Assembly: GCA_964650975.1 (NCBI GenBank)
Contig: CAZYWA010000023.1
Location: forward strand, 1-27,767
DNA from: CAZYWA01 sp964650975 [NCBI: uncultured bacterium]
GTDB lineage: Bacteria; JADJOY01
DNA length: 27,767 nucleotides
Direction: 5' to 3'
Shown: positions 1 through 8,194 of the stretch, piece after piece
How the letters are laid out: every line of letters begins with the position of its first letter
How positions within the stretch are numbered: the stretch's first letter is position 1
Translations under genes and position numbers: made by a program
The notes under the pieces: model-generated
Seen by the model: only the letters and a program-made list of their open reading frames with translations
Database searches by the model: none
Told to the model about the DNA's origin: nothing

Positions 1-17
1 AGCTGTGATCGCTCTGG

Positions 18-50
18 CCGGCAGGCGGACGGCGGGAGCCGTCCCTCCCG
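18..50 (-). repeat. REP-like palindrome, inverted copy
   Basis: Read on the minus strand this stretch gives GGGAGGGACGGCTCCCGCC followed by GTCCGCC, the same pattern as the plus-strand copy at 72-99. The two copies face each other and flank the ATG at 51. The GGGA/TCCC and GGACGG/CCGTCC arms can form alternative stems. This looks like one half of a REP pair (BIME-like) belonging to the family repeated through the window. Confidence 0.6.
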
Positions 51-584
51 ATGAGACTCTTCCTCGCCACGTGGGAGGGACGCGTTCCCGCGCGTCCGCA
101 GCGATCGATCGCGCTCGTCGCGCTGCTGCTCGCGATCGTGGTCTCCTGCCACCACGCGAGGCCCGCCGCGACGCCCGAGGCCGCGCTCGGCGGGCTGCTC
201 GACGCCGCCACGGATCAAGACGAGACCAAGGCGGCGCTCTTTCTCACCCCGCGCACCGTCGAGCTTTTCGCGCAGATCGAGCGCGCGGCCCGCGAGATCC
301 ACGCCACCAACGTGCCCGAGCACGTGCTGCGCGCTTTCCTCGCCAACCTGGCCCGCGAAGCGCCCGACCTCACCGGCAGCAAGATCGACGGCGATCACGC
401 CACGCTCTCGGTCTACTACCGGAGCGGCCATCCGGCGCGGCTCTCGTTCGTGCGCGACGTCGAGGGCTGGAAGCTCGACCTGACCCACGATCTCGAGCCG
501 AGCCTCGCGCTTCTGCAAGGCGCCCATGCCCGCCTGGATGCCCTGGCACGCGGCGAGGTCGTGAAGTCCGACGACGACGACTGA
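51..584 (+). CDS. Hypothetical lipoprotein with a REP-overlapped N-terminus
   Basis: This encodes a 177-aa exported protein of unknown function. Residues 19-33 (RSIALVALLLAIVVSC region) form a hydrophobic signal segment ending in a lipobox-like VVSC, so it is probably lipidated. The mature part is about 145 aa, mixed alpha/beta in feel, with the segment HATLSVYYRSGHPARLSFVRD followed by WKLDL, which resembles small NTF2/DUF4878-type lipoproteins that measure a domain with a Val/Leu-rich sheet; that assignment is weak. The only available ATG is at 51, because an in-frame stop lies at 6-8 and the next start (GTG 138) would delete the signal. Oddly, codons 8-17 (WEGRVPARPQ) are encoded by a REP palindrome, so the present N-terminus appears to have been altered by repeat insertion. 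Coding status is well supported by the signal sequence; function is unknown. Confidence 0.65.
   Translation: MRLFLATWEGRVPARPQRSIALVALLLAIVVSCHHARPAATPEAALGGLLDAATDQDETKAALFLTPRTVELFAQIERAAREIHATNVPEHVLRAFLANLAREAPDLTGSKIDGDHATLSVYYRSGHPARLSFVRDVEGWKLDLTHDLEPSLALLQGAHARLDALARGEVVKSDDDD
72..99 (+). repeat. REP-like palindrome inside the CDS start region
   Basis: The sequence GGGAGGGACGCGTTCCCGCG followed by CGTCCGCA matches the copies at 15300 and 5876. It is translated in frame as WEGRVPARPQ at the N-terminus of the lipoprotein starting at 51, and it faces the inverted copy at 18-50. Confidence 0.65.
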
Positions 585-637
585 CCGTCGATTTGCAGGG
601 GTGCCTGCGGACCGTGCCAAGATCGCGCCCGGTGTCC

Positions 638-1114
638 ATGGCAAAGCCGCCTGGAAAATCTGAGCCCGCTGCCGACACCGGCTCCGGGCTCGGACGCTTC
701 CTAGCCGTGGGCGTGGTCGCTCACGCCCTGCTGGCGACGGCCGGCTGCGGCGACAACGATCTCGGCTGCCTGCTGGACGACGTTCTTTCGCCCGACCTGA
801 TCTCGAAATTCCACGCGACCCCGGACGTCATTCCCGTTGGTGGAGTCGCGACGCTTTCCTGGTCGGTTTCCGATCCCTCCATTTGCAGCATCGATCACAG
901 CATCGGGAGCGTCGACGACCTCGGCGGCTCCGTCGTTGTGACGCCAGCGACGACCATCACCTACCAGATGACTTGCGACGAATCGATCAACGCTCCTCCG
1001 GTCGATCCTGGCTCCGACAGCTGTGCGCCGGGACGTGAGCAGCAATCGGTCACGGTCACCGTGCTGAGCCCTGGATCGAGCGCTACCGGGGAGCCTCTCC
1101 GGTCAATGCGCTGA
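638..1114 (+). CDS. Lipoprotein with an Ig-like domain
   Basis: This encodes a 158-aa exported protein. Residues 18-36 form a hydrophobic segment (GLGRFLAVGVVAHALLATAG) ending in the lipobox TAGC at about residue 37, so it is a predicted outer-membrane or periplasmic lipoprotein. The mature part contains GGVATLSWSVSDPSICSIDH, then a V-V-V-T-P-A-T-T-I-T-Y-Q strand and a terminal SVTVTV strand. This is the pattern of the bacterial Ig-like fold often written as 'xLSWSV..a.sCsI......vtPt.TTtYtLt'. The start was set at ATG 638 because the longer reading frame upstream overlaps the previous lipoprotein in another frame and has shadow-like composition. No Shine-Dalgarno is obvious. Function is unknown; such domains usually mediate binding at the cell surface. 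Confidence 0.65.
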   Translation: MAKPPGKSEPAADTGSGLGRFLAVGVVAHALLATAGCGDNDLGCLLDDVLSPDLISKFHATPDVIPVGGVATLSWSVSDPSICSIDHSIGSVDDLGGSVVVTPATTITYQMTCDESINAPPVDPGSDSCAPGREQQSVTVTVLSPGSSATGEPLRSMR

Positions 1115-1295
1115 CGATCGCGTGCCGCGGATCGTCGCCGGGCGCACGTGAGCGGCACCGTCGTCTTCTTGACGAGCCGCGATGGGACTCGCGAATTCGG
1201 CCGCTTTCAGCCAAGTGGCGCCAGCCCGTACGGTGGCTCGACGATTGCTGCGAATGGTCACCTACCCGGGGGAATTGTCACGGCGGAGGGTGTTC

Positions 1296-3461
1296 GTGAG
1301 GAAACGGCTGGTGAGGAAACCTCGTCGACTCTTGACCGCGGCTCTTCTGGCTTGCGTCGCGCTGCTCAACACGCGCGCGACCTGCACGACGGTCCACGGG
1401 CCGATCCTGTTCGTGACCCAGACGCCGTTCAAGGCGGACTTCACGACCATCACGTCGCCCTTCGGCAACCAGAAGGGCGACACCCAGGCGGCGCCGCGTG
1501 GCGGCGACCTTTGGATCCAGTACCCCGACGGCGTGCTTCGCAACCTGACGCAGGAAGCCGGCTACGGCGTCCAGACCGGTCAGGAGATCGCGGTTCGCGA
1601 GCCGAGCGTCCGCTGGAACGGCAAGAAGGCGATCTTCTCGATGGTGGTGGGCGGCACCACCAAGAACGACTACTCGCCGGTCTTCTGGCAGATGTACGAG
1701 GTGAGCGGCATCGAGGAGGGAAGCGCGGCCACCATCACCAAGGTCGCGAACCAGCCCACGAGCTCGAACAACGTGAGCCCGCTCTACGGCACCGACGGAC
1801 GCATCATCTTCACCAGCGACCGGCCGCGCAGCGGCGATCCGCTCACCTATCCCCAGCGCGACGAGTACGAATCCGCGCCCACCACCACCGGTCTCTGGAG
1901 CATGGATTCCACCGTCGCGGGCGGCGATCTCAAGATCATCGAGCACACCGTCTCCGGTGCGTTCTCGCCGTTCATCGCGCAGGACGGACGTTTGCTGTTC
2001 ATGCGCTGGGACCACTTGCAGCGCGATCAGCAAGCCGACTCCGACACCGATTACGAAGCCGCGCACCCCGGACAGACCGAATACGGCAGTTTCGACTACG
2101 TCTCGGAGACCTCCTCGACCCACGCGTCCCCGACGCGCACCGAGATCTTCCCCGAGCCGCGCGTTCATCCGGTGTCACCGGCGCATCCCTTCACCATCAA
2201 CCAGTTCATCCCGTGGCAGATCCTCGAGGACGGCAGCAGCGAGGAAACGCTCAACCACATCGGACGGCAGGAGCTGCTCGGCTACATCGACTCGAGCCGT
2301 GACGGCCTCCCCGATTTCAATCTGCCGCAGGACCGGCTCCGGCTCATCAACTCGAGCTTCATCCAGCCCAAGGAAGATCCGACGGTGCCCGGACGGCTGT
2401 TCGCGGTGGACGTGCCCGAGTTCAGCACCCACGGCTCGGGCCAGGTGGTGCGACTCGACGGCGCCGAGAGCATCAACGCCGACGACATGCGGGTCACCTA
2501 CGTCACGCACCCGAATACCGCGAGCTACGTGCAGGTCGGGCAAACACCGCCCAGCCCGCACGACGGTTTCTTCCGCAGCCCGACGCCGCTCACCACCGGC
2601 AGCGTCCTCGTCGTCCACACGCCCACGGTGAATCCCGAGCAGAGCGGCGGAAACCCGCTGGGCAGCAACTACTACGCCTTCCGCCTCCAGTACCTGGACC
2701 TCAAGAACGACGGCTCGGGCTACAGCGCCGCTGGGGCGTTCTTCACCACCGGGATCTCGAAGTCGCTCACCTACTGGGACAACTACTCGTACCAGCAGCT
2801 CTCGTACAACGGACCGATGTGGGAGCTCGATCCGGTCGAGGTGACCGTGCGCACCAAGCCGGTCACCCGGCAGGCCACGATCCCCGACATCGAGACGAAT
2901 CTCTTGAACCAGCTGCTCGCGTCGGACGGCGGAATTCCGGCGCTGCGCCAGTACCTGGTCGACAACAACCTCGCACTGGTCATCAGCCGCAACATCACGC
3001 GCCGTGCGGACGAGCAGCAGCCGTTCAATCTGGGCGTCCCGAACGGCACGTCCACGTCGCAGCCGGGCGCGCCGATCGAACAAGTGAAATGGGTGCAGTT
3101 CTTCCAGGGCGATCTGGTGCGCGGCTACTCGGTGCTGGGCGGCGGCGGACGCCGACCGCTCGCGCGGGTGATGCACGATGCGCCGGCCTTCCCCGGCGCT
3201 CCCGCCGGCTCGTACCCGATCGCGAGCGACGGCTCGTTCGCGGCGCTGGTGCCCGCGCGCCGCGCGATGTCGTGGCAGATGCTCGGCCCCGACGGCCAGA
3301 CTCCGGTGGTCCGTGAGCGATACTGGGTGTCCTTCGCCCCCGGCGAGATCCGCGTCTGCACCAACTGCCATGGCATCAACAAGGCCGACGTGGTGCTGGG
3401 CCAGCCGGCGCCCACGAATCCGCCCGCCGCGCTCGCGGGAACGCTGGGCATGGTGTTCTAG
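1296..3461 (+). CDS. Hydrazine synthase alpha middle-domain-like protein with CXXCH
   Basis: This encodes a 721-aa exported protein. The start is set at GTG 1296: GGAGGG at 1285-1290 is well spaced, and it opens a classic signal (MRKRLVRKPRRLLTAALLAC). An ATG further upstream at 1254 only adds unrelated residues. The body has beta-propeller (TolB/PD40-like) strands such as SPLYGTDGRIIFTSDRP and GAFSPFIAQDGRLLFMRWD. The C-terminal part has the DGSFAALVPARRAMSWQMLG stretch, then SFAPGEIRVCTNCHG, the hallmark of the HZS_alpha middle-domain family, with a single c-type haem motif CTNCH at residues 688-692. In anammox bacteria the true enzyme makes hydrazine; most homologues elsewhere are uncharacterised, so hydrazine synthesis should not be inferred. 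The neighbouring VKOR-thioredoxin fusion could help with cysteine chemistry of this periplasmic protein, which is inference. Family assignment is good; activity is unknown. Confidence 0.72.
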   Translation: MRKRLVRKPRRLLTAALLACVALLNTRATCTTVHGPILFVTQTPFKADFTTITSPFGNQKGDTQAAPRGGDLWIQYPDGVLRNLTQEAGYGVQTGQEIAVREPSVRWNGKKAIFSMVVGGTTKNDYSPVFWQMYEVSGIEEGSAATITKVANQPTSSNNVSPLYGTDGRIIFTSDRPRSGDPLTYPQRDEYESAPTTTGLWSMDSTVAGGDLKIIEHTVSGAFSPFIAQDGRLLFMRWDHLQRDQQADSDTDYEAAHPGQTEYGSFDYVSETSSTHASPTRTEIFPEPRVHPVSPAHPFTINQFIPWQILEDGSSEETLNHIGRQELLGYIDSSRDGLPDFNLPQDRLRLINSSFIQPKEDPTVPGRLFAVDVPEFSTHGSGQVVRLDGAESINADDMRVTYVTHPNTASYVQVGQTPPSPHDGFFRSPTPLTTGSVLVVHTPTVNPEQSGGNPLGSNYYAFRLQYLDLKNDGSGYSAAGAFFTTGISKSLTYWDNYSYQQLSYNGPMWELDPVEVTVRTKPVTRQATIPDIETNLLNQLLASDGGIPALRQYLVDNNLALVISRNITRRADEQQPFNLGVPNGTSTSQPGAPIEQVKWVQFFQGDLVRGYSVLGGGGRRPLARVMHDAPAFPGAPAGSYPIASDGSFAALVPARRAMSWQMLGPDGQTPVVRERYWVSFAPGEIRVCTNCHGINKADVVLGQPAPTNPPAALAGTLGMVF

Positions 3462-3540
3462 GCGACGCGCCGCTCGCTGCCGAAAGACCGCTGGCCCTCC
3501 AGCTGGGAGCGCTTTCTGGTCGACCGGGCGCGTTCGTGCG

Positions 3541-3618
3541 CTCCGGTTGCGAGGGACCGCAGCCCTCCAACTGCCATCCCGGTCGTTCGGAGGGACGCGG
3601 TCCCTCGCGTCCGAAGCG
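3541..3618 (+). repeat. Composite REP pair (BIME-like), copy 1
   Basis: This 78-bp unit has two palindromes. The first is GCGAGGGACCGCAGCCCTCC (3549-3568) and the second is GGAGGGACGCGGTCCCTCGC continuing to GTCCG (about 3589-3613). GAGGGAC-GCG-GTCCCTC forms a perfect 7-bp stem, and GGACGCG can alternatively pair with the downstream CGCGTCC. The same 77-78 bp arrangement recurs at 17527-17603 with only a few substitutions. It lies in the 219-bp gap between the HZS-like gene and the VKOR fusion gene, which shows no coding region. Confidence 0.8.
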
Positions 3619-3680
3619 TTCCAGCACGACCGATCGATTCACACGCCCACCGAATTCGCCGCCCGCGGCGAGCGTCTCAA

Positions 3681-5867
3681 GTGACGATGCGCGCCACGGC
3701 CACACGGGTGATCCTGACGCTGACGCTGCTGGCAGGCGTCAGCATCGGGCTCTACCTCACGGCCCACCACGACTCGCAGCTCTACGGCGACAAGGCGTTC
3801 AAGCTCGAGAACTGCCCGCAGACCGAGACCGTCGACTGCGAGGCGGTCAACACCAGCGACTGGTCGGAGCTTGCCGGAACGCCGATCGCGGCCTTCGCGG
3901 TGCCGTTCTATTTGCTGGTCATCGTGCTGCTGTGGTCCGGGGTGCGGAACGAGCGGGCCATCTCGTACGCGTTCGCGCTCGGGCTCGCGGCCACCGCCGT
4001 CTCGGCCACGCTCTTCTACGTGTCGAAGGTGAAGATCGGGTTCCTGTGTCTGTGGTGCATGCGGCTCTACGGGATCAACGTGGCGATTCCGGTGCTGGCC
4101 GTGGTGATCGCGTGGCGATCGCCGCTCGCACTGCTGGCCGAGACCTTCGCGGACCTGACGCGCTGGCCGAAGGCGCTCCAGCTCACGGCCGCGGGCTTCG
4201 CGGCGCTGGTCGCGACCACCGTCGCGGGCGAGCGCCTTTACCGGAGCCACGTCCACGAAGCCGCGCGCCAGCGCGCCGCCACGCAGACCTCGACCGCGAG
4301 CCTCGGCGGCGGCAACCAAGGCAACCCGCCGGTGCGTCCCGCCCCGGCGGGTGCTTCGACCGCGGGTGCTTCTTCGACGGCACCGGCCGAGCCCGACCCA
4401 TCGACGATCGTGCCCTACCGTCTGGCCGGGCCGTTGCGGCGCGTGATTCCCGGAAAGGACCACTTCCGCGCCGAAGACCTCGACGTGCAATCGCGGCTCG
4501 GCAGCGGGACGCCGGTGGCGCTCGTCTACTGGGCGCCCGGATTCGACTGGTCGGAGCGAGCGCTGGTCGAGCTCACCACCGAGCTGAAGCAACGATGGCC
4601 GGCCATCGAGGTCTACCCGGTCGCGGGCTTGAGGCCCGACGAGCGCGCAGAGGAGCCGTACGAAGTCTTCGGCCAGCTGCCGCTCGACCGCTCGCTGCCG
4701 CTGCTCATCGACGACGGCTTCATCGTCGCGCACCCGCTCAAGGCGGAGGAAGTGCCGTCGGTGGTGCTCTTCGACGGCAAGGGCAAGCTCATCGCCTCGG
4801 GGATCAAGACGCTCTCCCAGCGGGTGGTGACGCCCGAGGGGCCGGTGACGGCGTCGGACCTGATCACGCGGGTGGTGTCGGGCGTCGAGACCTCGACGGT
4901 TCGAGCGGCTTATCCGTACTTTCCGGGCATGGACTTCGACCGGCACTGCGCGCCCGGATTCACCCTCAAGAAGTTCGGCACCGACGAGGACTTCCCGTTC
5001 ACGCCGCGCTCGGAGAGCGGACGCCCTCGGATGCTGGTCTTCTGGTCGGCCACCTGCAAGCACTGCCAGCTCGAGATGCCGCAGCTGGTGTCGTGGCTCG
5101 CGGCACATCCGGACACGGTGGACGTGGTGTCGGTCACGCGCGTGCCGGCCGATCGGCCCGGGCAGCCGTCGCACCGCGCCATCACCACCGAGTACGTGAA
5201 GAAGACCGGAATCACCTGGCCGGTGCTCGACGACGCCGGCGGCACCGTGAACGCGCTCTACGACGTGGTGTCGACACCAACCTCCTTCTTCGTGAGCCCC
5301 GACGGCACCGTCCTGGACGAGTGGTTCTATGCTCATCCCGACGGATTCGACGCCGCGATGGAGAAGGCACTCGCGAAGGCGCGCGCCCCGAGTGCCACGG
5401 CGTGCAGCGTCGTCGCGCCGCATCCGCTGCCGAGCGTGGCCTTCGACGTGCGCGACACCGCGGGCGGCACCCACCCCATCACGGCCCTGGCCGGGAAGCC
5501 CGCCGTGGTCCATTTCTGGGCCACGTGGTGCCAGCCGTGCCTGCAGGAGCTGCCGCAGCTCATGATGTTCAAGCAGCGGCTCGAAGCGTCGGGCGAAGGC
5601 AAGGTGATCCTGGTCTCCGTCGAGGGAGCGAGCGCCGGCCCGACGATCGCGGCCTTCACCCAGCGCGTGGGCCTCGGCTTCCAGTCCTACTTCGCGCCGA
5701 GCGGCGGCATCGCCGATCAGATCGACCTCTCGTACCACGTGCCGCGCACCTACCTGGTGAGCGCCGGCGGCCAGCTGATCGAGATCCTCCACGGCAAGCA
5801 GGAGTGGGACGACCCGAGCTTCGCGAGCGGCGTCCTGGCCCGGCTGCGCTCGAGCGCGCGCACCTAG
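3681..5867 (+). CDS. VKOR domain fused to three thioredoxin-like domains
   Basis: This encodes a 728-aa membrane thiol-redox protein. Residues 1-185 are a VKOR (DsbB-like) domain with about five membrane segments. They carry the loop cysteines C45 and C53, the NTSDWSELAGTP loop typical of VKOR, and the quinone-proximal CLWC at 123-126. A low-complexity linker (about 195-240) leads to three thioredoxin-like modules. Module 1 (about 245-405) has YWAPGFDWSER where CXXC is expected, so it is redox-dead. Module 2 (about 415-565) is AhpC/TlpA-like with CKHC at 459-462. Module 3 (about 575-725) is TlpA-like with WCQPC, cysteines 617 and 620. VKOR proteins reoxidise a thioredoxin-like partner using quinone, so the fusion is expected to make or relay disulfides in the periplasm. 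GTG 3681 is used; ATG 3687 is an alternative start. The gene follows the HZS-like cytochrome gene on the same strand after a REP pair. Confidence 0.85.
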   Translation: MTMRATATRVILTLTLLAGVSIGLYLTAHHDSQLYGDKAFKLENCPQTETVDCEAVNTSDWSELAGTPIAAFAVPFYLLVIVLLWSGVRNERAISYAFALGLAATAVSATLFYVSKVKIGFLCLWCMRLYGINVAIPVLAVVIAWRSPLALLAETFADLTRWPKALQLTAAGFAALVATTVAGERLYRSHVHEAARQRAATQTSTASLGGGNQGNPPVRPAPAGASTAGASSTAPAEPDPSTIVPYRLAGPLRRVIPGKDHFRAEDLDVQSRLGSGTPVALVYWAPGFDWSERALVELTTELKQRWPAIEVYPVAGLRPDERAEEPYEVFGQLPLDRSLPLLIDDGFIVAHPLKAEEVPSVVLFDGKGKLIASGIKTLSQRVVTPEGPVTASDLITRVVSGVETSTVRAAYPYFPGMDFDRHCAPGFTLKKFGTDEDFPFTPRSESGRPRMLVFWSATCKHCQLEMPQLVSWLAAHPDTVDVVSVTRVPADRPGQPSHRAITTEYVKKTGITWPVLDDAGGTVNALYDVVSTPTSFFVSPDGTVLDEWFYAHPDGFDAAMEKALAKARAPSATACSVVAPHPLPSVAFDVRDTAGGTHPITALAGKPAVVHFWATWCQPCLQELPQLMMFKQRLEASGEGKVILVSVEGASAGPTIAAFTQRVGLGFQSYFAPSGGIADQIDLSYHVPRTYLVSAGGQLIEILHGKQEWDDPSFASGVLARLRSSART

Positions 5868-5875
5868 TTCGCCCG

Positions 5876-5907
5876 CCGGAGGGACGCGGTCCCTCGCGTC
5901 CGCTGCC
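5876..5907 (+). repeat. REP-like palindrome
   Basis: CGGAGGGACGCGGTCCCTCG followed by CGTCCGCTGCC lies 9 bases after the stop codon of the VKOR fusion gene. It is identical over its core to the second half of the composite copy at 3541-3618. GAGGGAC/GTCCCTC gives a 7-bp stem. It may also act as a 3' stabiliser of the upstream transcript, which is inference. Confidence 0.75.
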
Positions 5908-5929
5908 CTCGCACGCGTTTCCCGGCACT

Positions 5930-5969
5930 CCATCGCCAAAAATGGCGTATTTGGCCGCAAACTGCGGCA
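5930..5969. other. Hairpin-forming AT-richer segment
   Basis: Two small dyads sit here: GCCAAA...TTTGGC with a 9-base loop, immediately followed by GCCGCA-AAC-TGCGGC, a 6-bp stem with a 3-base loop, then ATTTCG. Base composition is markedly less GC-rich than the surroundings. It could be a weak terminator for the VKOR gene or part of a regulatory region shared with the repeats at 5995-6086. The whole 5868-6210 gap has no convincing coding region. Confidence 0.4.
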
Positions 5970-5994
5970 TTTCGTGACTTCGCTGGCCAATTCT

Positions 5995-6086
5995 GATGTC
6001 GATTTGTATCAATCTTGGATATCGATCTGTATCCATTCTCGATATCGATCAGTACCGGATTTCGATGGCATTTCGTAACACCGATT
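5995..6086 (+). repeat. Four 23-bp direct repeats upstream of the PEP-binding gene
   Basis: Units start at 5995, 6018, 6041 and 6064, each exactly 23 bp. Conserved bases follow the pattern GATnnCnnTnnGTAnC, with GATATCGATCnGTA in units 2 and 3; unit 4 is the most diverged. The units contain the palindrome GATATC/ATCGAT. The spacing of about two helical turns would put a repeated protein site on one face of the helix, so operator or iteron-like use is possible. They end about 125 bases before ATG 6211. Confidence 0.6.
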
Positions 6087-6210
6087 CCGTGCCTCTCAAA
6101 CCTCGGCGCGGCGCCTCGCCGAACCCCTGAGAGCGGCGTCGTGGTGGTGTACGATCCGCCGACGTATGCGACGGAGGTGCTACGCCCTGAGCGGCGCCCC
6201 GCTGACGTTC

Positions 6211-8147
6211 ATGGATCGCGAACAGCCTGAGCTCTTCCGTCGCGTTCGCGCTGGGCTGGTGGTCGTGCTCCTGGTCGCGAGTGCGCTCCGCGCGCACGCC
6301 GCGGATGATGGCGCGGCCTCGGCTGCGCCGCCCGCGAGCCTCGGCAGGCTCGCCTCGCAAGCCGACTTCGACCGGCTGGCGCGCGTCTACCATCCCGGGC
6401 GCGGGACGCCGATGCCGCATGTGATGTTCGTCATCGACCGGCGGCCGTCGCAGCCGTCCGCGATCTACTACCTGGACTCGAAGCGCTTCACCTACCACCG
6501 GGATTTCGTCCGGCAGGCCGAGCTGGTCGACGCGCGACCCTTCGAGATCTGGGCGCTCGCCTACTCGAACCTGAAACGGCGGTTCGTGTTCGGCACGGTG
6601 GCGTGGCTCTCGCCGCTCGAGCGCTTCGTCTTCGAGTTCGATGCCGCCGATCAGATCGATCCGGCCGTGCTGAAGCAAACCGCGCAGCTCCTGGCCGAGA
6701 CTTCTTCGCGCCCCTCACGTTTCTCTCGCAGAACCCGTCGCAGGAGGAAGCGGCGCAATCGTCGCCGGACTTGCCCGCGCTGCGGATCGGCGACGTGACC
6801 GCGCAGGAAACCTACGTGCCCTTCCAGACCGGCAGCGCGGTGGGAACGTTGCGTCTACTCGACCGCATCGGCCCCGACGTGACGTTGGCTCGCGACGAGA
6901 TCGTGATCGTGGGCGAGCCGCCGGTCACGCTTCCGCCTGTGGCGGGTCTGGTGACGACGTCGTCGCCCTCGCCGCTCTCGCACCTCCACATCCTGGCTCG
7001 TAGCTGGAGCATTCCGGACGCCTACGTGGCCGACGCGGCCACGCGCTTCGCCGCCCTCTCGGGGACGCTGGTCCGCTTCGAGGTGCGTGGCGACGCGTAT
7101 TCCGTCGCACCTGCGACCGACGCTGAGCGAGCGGAGTTCGAGAAGGCGCGGGGCGAGCGTCGCAAACGAGTCACTCCCCGCGCCGATCTCACGGCCGAGA
7201 CGCTCACCGACCTCGCCCATCAGCGCCGCGCCGACGCCGTCCGCTTCGGCTCCAAGTCCGCGAACCTGGGCGAGCTGGTGGCGGCTCACATCGAGGACGT
7301 GATCGTTCCCGACGGCGTCGCCATTCCGTTCGCGTGGTACCAGCAAGCGCTGAAAGCGAACGGAATCGACGGCGAGATCGCGGCGATGCTCGCCGAGCCG
7401 CGTTTCGAGAGCGACGCTGCTTACCGGGCCACGCGTCTCGAAGCCCTGCGGCACCGCATCGAAGGCGTAACCTTCGACCCCGACCGAGCGGGCCAGCTGC
7501 TCGATGCCGTCCACACGCGCTTCGGCACCGCCGGAGTGTTCGTGCGCAGCTCGACCAACGCCGAGGATCTGCCCGAGTTCAGCGGCGCCGGCCTCTACAC
7601 CACCGTGCCCAACGTGAAGGGCGACGATGCACTGCTCGCCGCGGTCAAGACGGTGTGGGCCTCGGTGTGGAATCGCGACGCCTACGAGGCGCGAGTCGCC
7701 GCGGGCATCGACCCGTCCGTCTATCCGGCGGTCCTGGTGCAGCTCGGGATCGACGCCGACGCAGCCGGAGTCGCGGTCACCACCAATCCGTTCAATCCGG
7801 TCGACCGGCACGCGGTGTACGTGACCGCCAAGCGCGGGCTCGGCATCCGCGTGGTCGAGGGCAAGAAGATTCCCGAGCAGATCCTCTTCCACGCCGGCGC
7901 CACGCCGAGCATCCGCGTCATCACGTCGTCCGCCGACGACACGGCGCTGGGATTCGCGCCGGAGGGTGGCGTGAAGGAAGTGCCCGTCACACCCGGGCGA
8001 GCGGTGCTATCGGACGCGCTGGTGAAGCGGCTGACGTCCGCCGCCACGGCGATCGAGCATCACTTCGGCACCAAGCCGGTCGACATCGAATGGCTCACCC
8101 GAGCCGACGCGCTCTACATCGTGCAGGTACGCCCGTACCAGGAGTGA
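6211..8147 (+). pseudogene. PEP/pyruvate-binding domain protein, frameshifted
   Basis: Two overlapping reading frames together encode one secreted protein of about 645 aa. Frame one (ATG 6211 to about 6698) has a signal peptide (VRAGLVVVLLVASALRAHA-AD) and the N-terminal region with IYYLDSKRFTYHRDFVRQ. Frame two (from about 6699 to 8147) continues as DFFAPLTFLSQNP. It carries TTSSPSPLSHLHILAR, the central-domain His motif of PEP synthase-like proteins, then SKSANLGELV and VRSSTNAEDLPEFSGAGLYT of the ATP-grasp PEP/pyruvate-binding domain, and ends in DIEWLTRADALYIVQVRPYQ. Inserting one base after the GAG codon at 6697-6699 restores E-D-F-F and a continuous protein. No slippery heptamer is visible, so this is either a sequencing or assembly indel or a recent real mutation. 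Both halves look well conserved, which favours an error or a very young lesion. Confidence 0.75.
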
Positions 8148-8194
8148 GCGCGGCGCCCCCATCGAGGGTCGGCGGGGAGCCGAGCGATCGGTGC

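Noticed and set aside
5-637. Plus-strand upstream extension of the Ig-like lipoprotein frame
   Set aside because: Arg/Ala-rich composition with no motif; it is the shadow of the lipoprotein at 51-584 in another frame, and the signal peptide fits ATG 638.
1172-1200. TTGACG as a -35 box before the HZS-like gene
   Set aside because: No convincing -10 hexamer at 16-18 bases and the region is very GC-rich.
2175-3371. Long minus-strand open frame across the HZS-like gene
   Set aside because: Arg/Val/Glu-rich composition without motifs, caused by high GC in the antisense of a well-supported gene.
3639-5990. Minus-strand 783-aa open frame opposite the VKOR fusion
   Set aside because: Typical GC-driven antisense frame; all redox motifs are on the plus strand.
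5995-6086. CRISPR array
   Set aside because: Repeats are contiguous with no spacers, they diverge from unit to unit, and no cas gene is nearby.
6015-6230. Small ORF over the 23-bp repeats (MDIDLYPFSISIS...)
   Set aside because: Its repetitive peptide simply reflects the direct repeats; no ribosome site or conservation evidence.
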